A stretch of 64,000 bases of DNA from Salibacterium lacus (GCF_042684865.1 NZ_JBHUML010000006.1:124001-188000); one strand, 5' to 3'; positions 26,841-35,503 are shown, numbered from the stretch's first letter. The notes: generated by a model from the sequence alone, not told the origin. Translations and numbers: made by a program.

Positions 26841-27635
26841 TTATCTCCATTCCCATTCATCCATCACTACCTGTTCCGCTGCATTAATTCCATCCCCCAT
26901 CTCAACAGGATAACTCTTCTGCCACTCCACAATGGTCTGCTCGTTCTGCTGGAGAATAACGGTAACGTGCTCTCTTTCTCTGTTTTCAAAGACAGCCATG
27001 TAGTCCCCGTACTGCAGATCTTCAAATTGGTGGGTATTCCTTTGATATCCCTGGTTTTCATACGTTGTTTTGATTTCTGCAGCCATTGTTTCAAGATTCT
27101 TTCCATCCGTGTGTTCCGTCACTGTCCATACCGGTTCATCGGTCCGCTGCTGATCTGCTGAAAAAGCGGCGTATATAGCTAATTTTCCTGCTTCCGTTAT
27201 TTCTGTTTCGAAGAATTCAGGAATATAAGTCGTGAATGAAAAGCCATCTTCATCAAGAAGTTGAAACGTATCTTCGGTATAGCTTCCTTCAACCTGGTAC
27301 GTGATTTCTTTAGCGTCCGGTCTGTTTGAATCAGGCTGTTCTTGAGTATCCTCATCCTGATCATCTTCCGGATCCGTAACACTCGCGTTTTCCTCCTGTC
27401 CTTCTCCTGTGCCGCGATCCTCAGGCGGGAGAACGGCTTGAGACATAACCAGCAATCCGGCGATCAAAGCTGCGGCTATCCCTCCGGCAGCAGCACCAAT
27501 ACGGGATGCGCGATGTTTTCCAACGCGCTTGGAAGACTGCACATGAGCCCAGATCCGCTCCGGACTGGTTTCGTCAGGAATGCGGTCGTAATCCTCTTTC
27601 AACCGTTTCATCTGCTCTTCCCATGATTGATTCAT
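26841..27635 (-). CDS. Membrane-bound anti-sigma factor (putative)
   Basis: 264 residues: a cytoplasmic N-terminus of about 46 residues, one membrane helix (AAAGGIAAALIAGLLVMSQAVL), an acidic linker (DPEDDQDEDTQEQPD) and an extracytoplasmic domain of about 160 residues. The start overlaps the stop of the ECF sigma gene by 4 bp, the usual arrangement for a sigma factor and its own anti-sigma factor. No classical zinc-binding HxxxCxxC motif is seen in the N-terminus, so this is not of the ZAS class. Call rests on topology and context. Confidence 0.7.
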   Translation of the reverse strand: MNQSWEEQMKRLKEDYDRIPDETSPERIWAHVQSSKRVGKHRASRIGAAAGGIAAALIAGLLVMSQAVLPPEDRGTGEGQEENASVTDPEDDQDEDTQEQPDSNRPDAKEITYQVEGSYTEDTFQLLDEDGFSFTTYIPEFFETEITEAGKLAIYAAFSADQQRTDEPVWTVTEHTDGKNLETMAAEIKTTYENQGYQRNTHQFEDLQYGDYMAVFENREREHVTVILQQNEQTIVEWQKSYPVEMGDGINAAEQVVMDEWEWR

Positions 27636-28165
27636 GCCTCAACACCTACTTTCTCCCATTCTTTTTTCAGCTGTTTTCGTGCTCTCATGACTCTTGTTTT
27701 TACCGCGGTCTCGGATTTCTCGAGCACCTCACCAATTTCCTTGAATGATTGTTCATGAAAATAATGAAGAATAAGCGGAATCCGGTATTTTTCTTCCAGT
27801 CGAAGAATCATATCGTGCAACTCCCAGGACGCTTCACTGGAACCCAGTTCTGCATAGGGTTTTGTGGTTCGTTTCTCCATCACCGCCTCCACATTGCGGC
27901 GCTGTCTTTTTTCCCTGCGCATGTGATCGCGCGCGGCATTCAGCGTTACAGCATATAACCAGGTGGTAAATGTGTTCCCGGTAAACGATGACAGCGAGCG
28001 GTATACGTTCAAAAACACATCCTGCGTAATGTCCTCCACCTCTGACCGGTTTACTCCGATTTGGTGTGCAAACTTCTGCACTGTACGATAATGTTTTGCA
28101 ATTAATTCCTGAAACGCCTGATTATTTCCGGAGCGTGCCTGTTCCACCATGTCATGATCGTTCAT
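27632..28165 (-). CDS. ECF RNA polymerase sigma factor
   Basis: 177 residues with region 2 (FQELIAKHYRTVQKFAHQIG, then EDITQDVFLNVYRSLSSF and TWLYAVTLNAARDHMRR) and region 4 (EKYRIPLILHYFHEQSFKEIGEVLEKSETAVKTRVMRARKQLK). GGAGGG supports the ATG at 28165 (MNDHDMVEQA); an upstream ATG at 28186 is less likely. Closest in style to the SigW/SigV/SigM group. Its own promoter region carries an ECF-like site. Confidence 0.9.
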   Translation of the reverse strand: MNDHDMVEQARSGNNQAFQELIAKHYRTVQKFAHQIGVNRSEVEDITQDVFLNVYRSLSSFTGNTFTTWLYAVTLNAARDHMRREKRQRRNVEAVMEKRTTKPYAELGSSEASWELHDMILRLEEKYRIPLILHYFHEQSFKEIGEVLEKSETAVKTRVMRARKQLKKEWEKVGVEA

Positions 28166-28196
28166 CACAGTCCCTCCGTTTTTCATGTTCTATCTG

Positions 28197-28226
28197 TAAG
28201 ACGAATAAAAGCGGCAGATCGTAACA
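28197..28226 (-). promoter_or_regulatory. Candidate ECF autoregulatory promoter
   Basis: Minus strand TGTTAC (28221-28226), 17 bp and CGTCTTA (28197-28203) resemble the TGTAAC-N16/17-CGTC pattern of Bacillus ECF sigma factors, about 30 bp before the sigma gene. Autoregulation is common in this family. Confidence 0.5.
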
Positions 28227-28333
28227 AGAAATGTTATTTTCATTCAAAGAACCTTCTTTTTCGGATCATCCCCCCTTACATCTTAGTCCTCCCGGCGTGT
28301 GGAGGAAACGTTTTTATTTTTTCTGGAAGGGTA

Positions 28334-28356
28334 TACTGTGTGTACTACATACAGTA
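28334..28356 (+). promoter_or_regulatory. Palindromic operator upstream of the CoA-disulfide reductase
   Basis: A 23-bp palindrome runs from TACTGTGTGTA to TACATACAGTA, sharing its central C; 10 of 11 arm pairs match. It overlaps a TATACT box at 28332-28337 and ends 23 bp before the start codon, so a repressor is a likely ligand. I cannot name the regulator. Confidence 0.6.
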
Positions 28357-28378
28357 AATAAGTAAAGGGTGTTTAGTC

Positions 28379-29707
28379 ATGAAATACGTGATTATCGGCG
28401 GAGATGCAGCAGGCATGAGTGCCGCCATGCAGATTGTACGGAACGTGGAAGGGGCGGAAGTGACAACGCTTGAAGCGGGCGGCATTTATTCCTACGCCCA
28501 GTGCGGGCTTCCCTACATCGTCGGAGGCGAGGTGGAACATACAGAGAAACTGATCGCCCGGGATGTGGAGACCTTCCGGGAGAAATACGGCATCGATGCG
28601 AGAGTGTTCCACCACGTGGAGGCTGTCGACACCGAGAACCAGGTCGTGTCCGGAAAAAATAAGGAAACAGGAATGTCGTTTGAACTGCCGTATGACAAGC
28701 TGCTCATCGCAAGCGGCGGTTCGCCGGTTCTGCCGGATGTGCCGGGGCGGACGCTGAAAGGCGTTCATACGTTAAAGACGATTCCGGATATTGAAGCGAT
28801 TGATGCGGATCTGGATGACGTGCACGATGTGACCATTATCGGCGGCGGCTATATCGGCCTGGAGCTTGCCGAGAACCTGATCGAGACAGGTCGGAACGTG
28901 CGTATTATCGAGCGCAACAACCGCATTGCCAAAATGTTTGATGCCGATATGACACCGCTCATCCATGAAGAAGCCGGGAAACACGGCGTCGAGCTGTGCC
29001 TCGGGGAGTCGGTGGAAGTGCTGGAAGGCGTGCAGCGGATCCAGGCGGTTCAGACGACCGGCGGCTGGTATGATACAGATCTCGTCATCGCCGCCACGGG
29101 TATCCGGCCGAACACGGATTTTCTTGAAAATACCGGGGTTCAGCTCCGGCATAACGGCGCGGTCCAGGTGGACGCGTGGATGCGCACCAACGTGGACCAC
29201 GTGTACGCAGCCGGTGACTGCGCCGTACAGTACCACCGGGTCAAAGAAAGAGACGATTATGTTCCACTCGGCACCCATGCCAATAAACAGGGACGCGCCG
29301 CCGGGAAGAACATGGCCGGCATCCCGAAACAGTTTCAGGGAATCGTAGGTACATCGATCCTCCGTTTCTTCGATCTCACCCTTGCCAAAACCGGATTAAA
29401 TGAAGCCGAATCCGAAAAAATGGCTTTCCCATTTGATACGGTGGTTCATCGTGCGGTGGACAGAGCCGACTATTTTGAAGGAAAAAAGCCGCTTCATCTG
29501 AAGTTGTTATACCGCACCGACACCGAGGAAGTCATCGGTGGTCAGGTCATCGGGGAGTCCGGTGCGGCCAAGCGTATCGACGTGCTCGCCGTTACCTTGT
29601 TTCACCGGATGACCCTCGATGACTATGAAGATCTTGATCTATCCTACGCACCCCCGTACAACGGTGTCTGGGATCCAATCCAGCAGACTGCGCGGCGGGC
29701 GACCTGA
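28379..29707 (+). CDS. cdr: CoA-disulfide reductase
   Basis: 442-residue flavoprotein of the single-cysteine pyridine nucleotide disulfide reductase class. FAD site IIGGDAAGMSAA at the N-terminus, redox Cys42 in SYAQCGLPYIVGG, NAD(P)H site IIGGGYIGLELAE near residue 157, and the second FAD block VYAAGDCA. It would keep coenzyme A (or a similar thiol) reduced. NADH oxidase is the main alternative, but the C-terminal half (RADYFEGKKPLHLKL) fits CoA-disulfide reductases better. Single gene with its own operator and terminator. Confidence 0.85.
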   Translation: MKYVIIGGDAAGMSAAMQIVRNVEGAEVTTLEAGGIYSYAQCGLPYIVGGEVEHTEKLIARDVETFREKYGIDARVFHHVEAVDTENQVVSGKNKETGMSFELPYDKLLIASGGSPVLPDVPGRTLKGVHTLKTIPDIEAIDADLDDVHDVTIIGGGYIGLELAENLIETGRNVRIIERNNRIAKMFDADMTPLIHEEAGKHGVELCLGESVEVLEGVQRIQAVQTTGGWYDTDLVIAATGIRPNTDFLENTGVQLRHNGAVQVDAWMRTNVDHVYAAGDCAVQYHRVKERDDYVPLGTHANKQGRAAGKNMAGIPKQFQGIVGTSILRFFDLTLAKTGLNEAESEKMAFPFDTVVHRAVDRADYFEGKKPLHLKLLYRTDTEEVIGGQVIGESGAAKRIDVLAVTLFHRMTLDDYEDLDLSYAPPYNGVWDPIQQTARRAT

Positions 29708-29713
29708 AAAACT

Positions 29714-29755
29714 AACGCTCCCGATGATCCAAAAGGACCGTCGGGAGCGTTTTTG
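29714..29755 (+). terminator. cdr terminator
   Basis: ACGCTCCCGA and TCGGGAGCGT pair, followed by TTTTTG, 7 bp after the stop. Confidence 0.85.
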
Positions 29756-29820
29756 ATGGGAAAGAAAAGCTGTGCTGCTGTATCCGCCGGTTTGGTTCAG
29801 CTGGATGGGTGCGTGTCCAG

Positions 29821-30010
29821 GGACACTAATCAGATGAAAGGAACACTTAGTGTCTGTCAACTGTTTCTCCATGTACACTGTGAGGCTGAAATTAACAGAT
29901 AGTGTCCACGGACAACTGCTGGTGGACACTATTGGATGGCGCCGGCACGTCAGTGTACCCGGTATCACTTTTTATGGACACTACCATCATTCCTCTGCAT
30001 TTTAGTGTCC
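29821..30010. repeat. 52-nt alternating array (TAGTGTCC family, copy 1)
   Basis: GGACACTA and its inverse TAGTGTCC alternate at 29821, 29848 (one mismatch), 29873 (two), 29900, 29924, 29951 (two), 29976 and 30003. Intervals are 27, 25, 27, 24, 27, 25 and 27. The array lies between the cdr terminator and the 3' end of the convergent lipoprotein gene. Confidence 0.8.
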
Positions 30011-30058
30011 ATTACCCCTTCCACCATATCAGCAGAACACAAAGCCCCCTTCGTTTTG

Positions 30059-30442
30059 TCAGCCATCCAATACCGTCACTTGTACCTGATACCTCGGCAG
30101 TTCCTGCTTATACTGCCGTTTCAGTTCCTGTTGCTTCTTCTTTTTTTCTTCTTTGTTCCACTCCGCATCACTCATCGTGTAAAGGTAGGCATGGCGGCCG
30201 CCGAAGGTAACGTATCTTGGAGAGAATCCGATTCTTCGGGCAATTTCTTTCACCCTGGCATTATCATTACCCAGGTTTTGTTCCTGTGTCGTCATCGATA
30301 CATTTCCGGGACCCTGATTATAATCCGAAGGCGCTGCCGGTTCCGGACTCCGCAGCGGACCAGCCTGCGGGGATTTATCCTGTTCACAGGCTGCCGCTGA
30401 CAGAAGGGACATGCTGAGTAAAAAAAGGACGATATATTTCAT
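30059..30442 (-). CDS. Small lipoprotein, function unknown
   Basis: 127 residues with a lipoprotein signal peptide and lipobox LSAAAC (Cys19). A Pro-rich linker is followed by a small domain with VKEIARRIGFSPRYVTFGGRHAYLYTM and a basic helix (NKEEKKKKQQELKRQYKQEL), ending VQVTVLDG. The layout recalls sporulation lipoproteins of the YhcN/YlaJ kind, but I see no decisive motif. GGAGGAAG lies before the ATG at 30442. Confidence 0.65.
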   Translation of the reverse strand: MKYIVLFLLSMSLLSAAACEQDKSPQAGPLRSPEPAAPSDYNQGPGNVSMTTQEQNLGNDNARVKEIARRIGFSPRYVTFGGRHAYLYTMSDAEWNKEEKKKKQQELKRQYKQELPRYQVQVTVLDG

Positions 30443-30756
30443 AAGCCGGACTTCCTCCTTCTGCAGGTTGTCCGTCTTAGGATTTCCGCCCGGCCGGATT
30501 TCATGCAGAGACGGTTTGGAGGGTTTTGTGCCGCGTTGGCTGATATTTGGCAGTATGTATCACACGGCGGCTTAAACCAGACGCTAAACCGGTAGAATCA
30601 GAAGTTTTTTCTCCGTATCCGCGGTCCGCCCGTGCCGGCAGCACCCGAAGCAGCAAACCTGCTGCATCCTCATAATAAAAACTCCGGCTATGCTTCACGC
30701 AGCATAACCGGAGTGTATTCCGATGATATTCTTGTGCACCAACTTCGGTTTTTCGT
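30443..30756. other. Gap without a supported gene
   Basis: About 310 bp between the lipoprotein gene and tdk. Apart from the tdk terminator near 30.7 kb I see nothing functional; an open frame on the minus strand across 30501-30902 lacks a ribosome site and overlaps tdk in another frame. Confidence 0.5.
30676..30714 (-). terminator. tdk terminator
   Basis: On the minus strand ACTCCGGTTATGCT and AGCATAGCCGGAGT form a long stem, followed by TTTTATTATG. Confidence 0.85.
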
Positions 30757-31377
30757 TCAGCAGGTGGACCCGGTATTTTCGATATTCCACTCGGAAACGG
30801 GTCTGCCGGGTACCTCATGGCAGTGCCGGCACCGCGGTTCGTAGGCCTCATCGGCTCCGACCATAATGACTTCCCCCGCGTAGTGAGCCGGGCGTCCTTC
30901 AATCAGCCGCTGTGTGCGGGAAGCAGGCGATCCGCAGCAGGGACAGACCGCCTGTAATTTCACCACTTCTTCCGCCGCTGCCAGCAGTTCTTTCACCTGC
31001 AAAAACGGTTCTCCCCGGAAATCCTGGTCCAGACCGGCCACCACCACTTTGATGCCCCGGTCCGCCAGATGCTGGGCAACAGAGACGATACCGTGGTCGA
31101 AAAACTGTGCTTCGTCCACCGCTACCATCTGCACCCCGTCTTCAAGCATAGAAAGAATATCATGAGAATGCCCCACTGCTTTGGCCCAAATTTTCGTCCC
31201 GTTATGGGAAACGACTTCCTCTTCACTGTACCGGTCATCCAGGGCCGGTTTAAACACAATCACATTCAGATTGCCGTAGGCTGCCCGGCGGATGCGCCGG
31301 ATCAGTTCTTCGGATTTTCCGGAAAACATGCTGCCGCAGATGACTTCAATCCATCCATCTTTTCTTATCATGTACAT
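30757..31377 (-). CDS. tdk: Thymidine kinase
   Basis: Type II thymidine kinase, 206 residues. P-loop GSMFSGKS near residue 15, catalytic VAVDEAQFF, and zinc ligands in CPCCGSPASRTQRL and CRHCH. The lasso segment contacts the nucleoside. In B. subtilis tdk is next to prfA and rpmE; here it is flanked by the accessory block and the mnt operon. Slightly longer than the usual 190-195 residues at the C-terminus. Confidence 0.96.
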   Translation of the reverse strand: MYMIRKDGWIEVICGSMFSGKSEELIRRIRRAAYGNLNVIVFKPALDDRYSEEEVVSHNGTKIWAKAVGHSHDILSMLEDGVQMVAVDEAQFFDHGIVSVAQHLADRGIKVVVAGLDQDFRGEPFLQVKELLAAAEEVVKLQAVCPCCGSPASRTQRLIEGRPAHYAGEVIMVGADEAYEPRCRHCHEVPGRPVSEWNIENTGSTC

Positions 31378-31465
31378 TGTTGTGCCCCTTACTTCCTCAA
31401 TTAGTCTTTTCTTATTTTCCCTGAAATTCGAGATGTATTCAATAGGTCATAGGAAGTTTTCGGAG

Positions 31466-32398
31466 TTAACCTTTAAAGCTGTCTTTTTCCGCTTGAAGCA
31501 GCGAAGAAGGCTGCCTGTTCCATTCCCTGTCCCTATGCTGTTTCTGCCGGACAATACGGGTGAGCACCCCGTTTTCTCCGGCGAAAAGAAAGGAAATCAG
31601 GAAAATAACACCTGTCATGACCGCCATGCTCCCTGAAATCGAAACGTTGAGCCACTTGGCGGCATAGTACCCGCTGAAACAGGAGGCCGCGCTGAATACG
31701 ACGCTGTATAAAAACATGAAGGAAAGCTTTTTGGTCCAAAGATACGCCGCAGCAGCCGGAACGATCATAAAAGCCACGACAAGCACCGCTCCGACGCTGT
31801 CAAACGAAGAAACAGCTGTCACCGACGTCATCGTCATGAGCAGGTAATGAAGAAAAACGGCCGGTATGCCAAGCGAGACAGCGAGTGCCGGATCGAAGGT
31901 GGAAAGTTTCCATTCTTTATACAACAACGTGATCATGGCGACGTTGAGAAGAAGCACGATGCTGACAAAAAGAAAGGCCTGCGGGATGGAAACGCCAAAA
32001 AGTGTCACAGTCTGAAACGGAACAAAAGCGATGTTTCCCATCAACGCGTGATTGACGTCCAGATGAACGTTGCCCGCATAACGGGAAATGAGAAACACTC
32101 CGAGCGCAAAAAACGCAGTGAATGTTACGCCGATGGCAGCATCAGGCTGCACCCCGGAGTTTTTCAGAAGCTGGATGGCAATCGTCGTTAATAATCCGGC
32201 GGCAGCCGCGCCGATGAGCATCGTAAGGCTGTCAAGCGTCCCGGTCAGCAAAAACGCCGACACGAGCCCGAGTATCACGGTATGGCTGATGGCATCCGAT
32301 ATCATGGCTGTCTGCCGCAGCACCAGAAGCACGCCGATGATACTGCACGAAGCCCCGGCCAGTACTCCGGTTATAATGATCCATCCTTCATACGTCAT
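31466..32398 (-). CDS. mntD: Manganese ABC transporter permease
   Basis: 310 residues, 8-9 membrane helices of the ABC-3 (TroD/MntD) family. Motifs include GSCSIIGVLLVLRQTAMISDAISHTVILGL near the N-terminus, typical for the metal ABC permeases, and a helix AFMIVPAAAAYLWTKKLSFMF. Last gene of the mntABCD operon, 21 bp after mntC. No clear terminator follows before tdk. Confidence 0.9.
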   Translation of the reverse strand: MTYEGWIIITGVLAGASCSIIGVLLVLRQTAMISDAISHTVILGLVSAFLLTGTLDSLTMLIGAAAAGLLTTIAIQLLKNSGVQPDAAIGVTFTAFFALGVFLISRYAGNVHLDVNHALMGNIAFVPFQTVTLFGVSIPQAFLFVSIVLLLNVAMITLLYKEWKLSTFDPALAVSLGIPAVFLHYLLMTMTSVTAVSSFDSVGAVLVVAFMIVPAAAAYLWTKKLSFMFLYSVVFSAASCFSGYYAAKWLNVSISGSMAVMTGVIFLISFLFAGENGVLTRIVRQKQHRDREWNRQPSSLLQAEKDSFKG

Positions 32399-32419
32399 GT
32401 TGGTCCCTCCTTTCTTCCG

Positions 32420-33451
32420 TCACGTGAGATACCTGTTCTTTTTCAGCCAATTCCACAACTTTTTCGCTTCATTGTTTTTCGCACCGAGCGCTTTCTGCCA
32501 TGATTCATAGTTGGAACCCGGCGCGTCCTGCACCGAATCGAGTGCCTTGAGAGCCTGCTGTTTTTTCCAGCGGCGCCGGAACTGCCGGTGCGCGAGAACC
32601 TGCGCCAGTTTCCCCCTTTTTGGAGCAAACAGAAACGACAGAATAAAGATGGCTGTTGCGGTCAAAACAACGACCGGACCCGTAGGAATACCGCCGTCGA
32701 CAGCACTGAGGAGTGTTCCGGAGACACCGGAGAAGGCCCCGATTACCGCAGCAAGGATTACCATGATACCGAGCCGGTCGGTCCAGTACCTTGCCGCGAT
32801 GGCAGGTGTGATGATGAGCGCCGACATTAAAATAATGCCGACAGCCTGAATCCCCGCGGTTACAATCAACACAATGGACAGGCTCAGGACGCTGTTCAGC
32901 GTCTTTGTTTTCCACCCGAGACCGCCTGCGAAAAGCGGGTCAAAAATAACCAGCTTCCATTCTTTGAAAAACAGCAGAGCGGCGGCTGTAACCAATATGG
33001 CCATGCTGCTCATCATCCAGACATCGGATGAAACCATGGACGCGGCCTGACCGAAAATGTAACTGTCCAGACCGCTCTTATTGCCGGCCGAGCTGTTGGT
33101 AATCATGGTGAGCAGAACAATACCAAGCCCGAAAAACACAGACAGAATCAAACCAATCGCTGTGTCCTGTTTCAGCTTTGAATGTCTGTGAATGACACGT
33201 ATGCCCCACAAGCTGATTAAACCGAAGACAGCAGCACCGATCATCAGCGCAGGAAGCTCTCTTCCCGCCACTAAGAATCCAAGACACACACCCGGCAGCG
33301 CTGCGTGGGACATGGCCTCGCCGACCAGACTTTCTTTTCGCAAAAGGACAAACGACCCGACGATGCCGCTTGCCATCCCTAAAAACATCGTGCCAAGCAG
33401 AACCCAGCGGAGGTTGGGGCTTCCAAGCAGGGAGAGCCAATCCTGTATCAT
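32420..33451 (-). CDS. mntC: Manganese ABC transporter permease
   Basis: 343 residues of the same ABC-3 permease family as its neighbour (LRWVLLGTMFLGMASGIVGSFVLLRKESLVGEAMSHAALPG). It has an extra cytoplasmic C-terminal tail of about 65 basic residues (RGKLAQVLAHRQFRRRWKKQ), as in B. subtilis MntC. The start overlaps the mntB stop by 4 bp. It probably forms a heterodimer with MntD. Confidence 0.9.
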   Translation of the reverse strand: MIQDWLSLLGSPNLRWVLLGTMFLGMASGIVGSFVLLRKESLVGEAMSHAALPGVCLGFLVAGRELPALMIGAAVFGLISLWGIRVIHRHSKLKQDTAIGLILSVFFGLGIVLLTMITNSSAGNKSGLDSYIFGQAASMVSSDVWMMSSMAILVTAAALLFFKEWKLVIFDPLFAGGLGWKTKTLNSVLSLSIVLIVTAGIQAVGIILMSALIITPAIAARYWTDRLGIMVILAAVIGAFSGVSGTLLSAVDGGIPTGPVVVLTATAIFILSFLFAPKRGKLAQVLAHRQFRRRWKKQQALKALDSVQDAPGSNYESWQKALGAKNNEAKKLWNWLKKNRYLT

Positions 33452-34206
33452 GATGGATTCCCCGCTTTTTCAGAAGAAGAGCTCTCCAGAAAGGCAAGCT
33501 GGCCGCCGTAGGTTTCCTGCAGTTTTTCTTTCGTAAACACTTCTTCTGTCGGCCCCTGGGCTACCACGTGTTTGTTCAGCAGAATCATCCAGTCAAAATA
33601 CTCCTGGGCTGTCTGCAGGTCATGGTGTACGACAATGATCGTCTTGTTTTCCTGTTTCCATTTCTGCATCAGCAAAATGATGGCGCGTTCGGTTTTGGCG
33701 TCCACACCGGCAAATGGTTCATCCATGATATACAAGGAAGCATCCTGGGCCATGGCGCGGGCAAGAAAGACCCGCTGCTGCTGCCCTCCGGAAAGCTCTC
33801 TGATCTGTCTCTTGGCATACTGCTCCATTCCGAGCTCCTGCAGACATTCATACGCTTTCTCTTTATCCTGTTTTCCCGGGCGCCGGAACAGACCGACGTG
33901 GCCGTAGCGTCCCATCGTTACAACATCCAGGGCACTCGTGGGAAAATCCCAGTCGACTTCGCCGCGCTGCGGCACGTACCCGATACTTGAGCGCATTTTT
34001 TTCAGCTCTTTGCCGAAGAATTCGGCGCGCCCATGCAGTTTGGGTACAAGATCCAGCACTGCCTTAAGAAGAGTGGACTTCCCTGCTCCGTTTGGTCCTA
34101 CAATACCTACCAGTTTTCCCTGCGGCACCGAAAAGTCCGCATTTTCCAGAACCGTGGCCTCCTGATAAGCTACCGTTATATTCTGAACGTCCAATGCATC
34201 ACTCAT
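33448..34206 (-). CDS. mntB: Manganese ABC transporter ATP-binding protein
   Basis: 252 residues. Walker A GPNGAGKSTL, signature LSGGQQQRVFLARAMAQ, Walker B YIMDEPFAGVD and the switch histidine in IVVHHDLQ are all present. Provides ATP hydrolysis for Mn2+ uptake with MntA, MntC and MntD. Confidence 0.93.
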   Translation of the reverse strand: MSDALDVQNITVAYQEATVLENADFSVPQGKLVGIVGPNGAGKSTLLKAVLDLVPKLHGRAEFFGKELKKMRSSIGYVPQRGEVDWDFPTSALDVVTMGRYGHVGLFRRPGKQDKEKAYECLQELGMEQYAKRQIRELSGGQQQRVFLARAMAQDASLYIMDEPFAGVDAKTERAIILLMQKWKQENKTIIVVHHDLQTAQEYFDWMILLNKHVVAQGPTEEVFTKEKLQETYGGQLAFLESSSSEKAGNPS

Positions 34207-34223
34207 TACTCTGCCTCCTTGTT

Positions 34224-35156
34224 TTACTGGAGAGACGATACCATCGTATCGATGTTGTGCCGAAACATTCCTTCATACGTTCCTTCCTCTGTTCCGGCTT
34301 CCCCCATTGCATCCGAATACAGCTCTCCACCGATTTCCACCTGCTGTCCTCGTTCTTCTGCGCCTTCCACAACGGAGTTTACCGCCTGTTCGGAAACACT
34401 GGATTCCACAAATAATGCTCCTATGCTCCGCTCGACCATCAAGTTCACGATATTGTTAACATCTCCGACACCGAATTCCGCGTCGGTGCTGATTCCCTGC
34501 AGTCCCTGCACCTCCATGCCGTATGCATCACCGAAGTAACTGAAAGCATCATGGGCGGTAACCATAACACGGCTTTCTTCCGGAATTTTCTGAATTTGTT
34601 CTTCGGCGTACGTATCCAGTTCCTCCAGGGTGTTCAGATACTCCTGCGCCCGTTTTTCATATCCTTCGCTGTTCGCTTCATCCACTTCTATGAACGCGTC
34701 CCGTACAGCTTCCACCGCGTAGGCCCATCTATCCGGATCAAACCATACATGGGGGTCGTGAGGATAATCCTCTCCGCCTGATATGAGCATATCTTCCGGT
34801 ACATTCTCCGCTACGGCGTAGCTTGGCGTTTCATTTTCAACGTTTTCAAATACTTCTCCCATATTTCCTTCCAGATTTAATCCATTGTAAAGATTCAGGT
34901 CCGCTTCGGCCAGAGATACTACGTCCTGCTGCGTCGGTTCATAGAGGTGCGGATCGACACCGGGCCCCATCATTGCATGCACGTCGGCCTGATCACCGCC
35001 TATGTGCTCTGCGATATCCCGTACCTGTCCTGTAGTCGCCACGACAGAAAGTTTCTCCTCCGGTCCTTCAGAGGCTCCTGAGGGGTCTCCTGTTCCGCAC
35101 GCTCCCAGAGTGACCATGACAATGCTGAAAAACATGAATTTTTTCAACAAGCTCAT
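34224..35156 (-). CDS. mntA: Manganese-binding lipoprotein
   Basis: 310 residues from MSLLKKFMFF with lipobox LGAC. Cluster A-1 (TroA-type) solute-binding protein with metal ligands in PGVDPHLYEP (first His), DPHVWFDP (second His), the Glu in LFVESSVSEQAV, and a C-terminal GGELYSDAMG aspartate. The open frame runs 37 codons further up, but GGAGG sits 7 bp before the ATG at 35156. Preceded by an MntR-like box, so manganese rather than zinc is the likely substrate. Confidence 0.92.
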   Translation of the reverse strand: MSLLKKFMFFSIVMVTLGACGTGDPSGASEGPEEKLSVVATTGQVRDIAEHIGGDQADVHAMMGPGVDPHLYEPTQQDVVSLAEADLNLYNGLNLEGNMGEVFENVENETPSYAVAENVPEDMLISGGEDYPHDPHVWFDPDRWAYAVEAVRDAFIEVDEANSEGYEKRAQEYLNTLEELDTYAEEQIQKIPEESRVMVTAHDAFSYFGDAYGMEVQGLQGISTDAEFGVGDVNNIVNLMVERSIGALFVESSVSEQAVNSVVEGAEERGQQVEIGGELYSDAMGEAGTEEGTYEGMFRHNIDTMVSSLQ

Positions 35157-35197
35157 TTTTTTACCTCCAGCTAATTTATTTATACACATGACAAAAA

Positions 35198-35240
35198 GTT
35201 TCCCTAATGCAATACTATACCCCTGGAGATATTTTTTCAA
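35198..35240 (-). promoter_or_regulatory. mntABCD promoter with MntR box
   Basis: Minus strand TTGAAA (35235-35240), 17 bp and TAGTAT (35212-35217). Immediately downstream, TATTGCATTAGGGAAACT (35197-35214) closely resembles MntR operators of Bacillus (TTTGCCTTAAGGAAACT type) and overlaps the -10 and start site. Repression by manganese is expected. Confidence 0.78.
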
Positions 35241-35366
35241 TACTTTTTTCAGCGGACAAACGTGCACTATTCAGGCTGATATTATACATACTGGAAAGGC
35301 GCCTGTTTTGTTCTTCTGAAGATGGATTCATGAAGTGGGAGGCGCTGGAGGAGCCCGGAGAGCTTT

Positions 35367-35503
35367 TAGTGTCCACCGAAACAGTTTAGATGGACACTAA
35401 GACGCCGGCGCAGGGCCGTTAGTGGTTTTGCACAGCCACCGGCATCCACTATTTCGAGGTGGCTGCACCAAAATGTCCACCAAATAGTGTTTGGTGGACA
35501 TTA
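35367..35503. repeat. 52-nt alternating array (TAGTGTCC family, copy 2)
   Basis: TAGTGTCC and GGACACTA alternate at 35367, 35392, 35420 (diverged), 35444 (diverged), 35471 (AAATGTCC) and 35496 (GGACATTA), with intervals 25, 28, 24, 27 and 25. The last pair sits in a perfect hairpin: AATGTCCACCAAA (35472) and TTTGGTGGACATT (35490). Same motif family as 29.8-30.0 kb. Confidence 0.75.

Noticed and set aside
30501..30902. 133-residue minus-strand frame downstream of tdk
   Set aside because: Overlaps tdk in another frame, crosses the tdk terminator and has no ribosome site.
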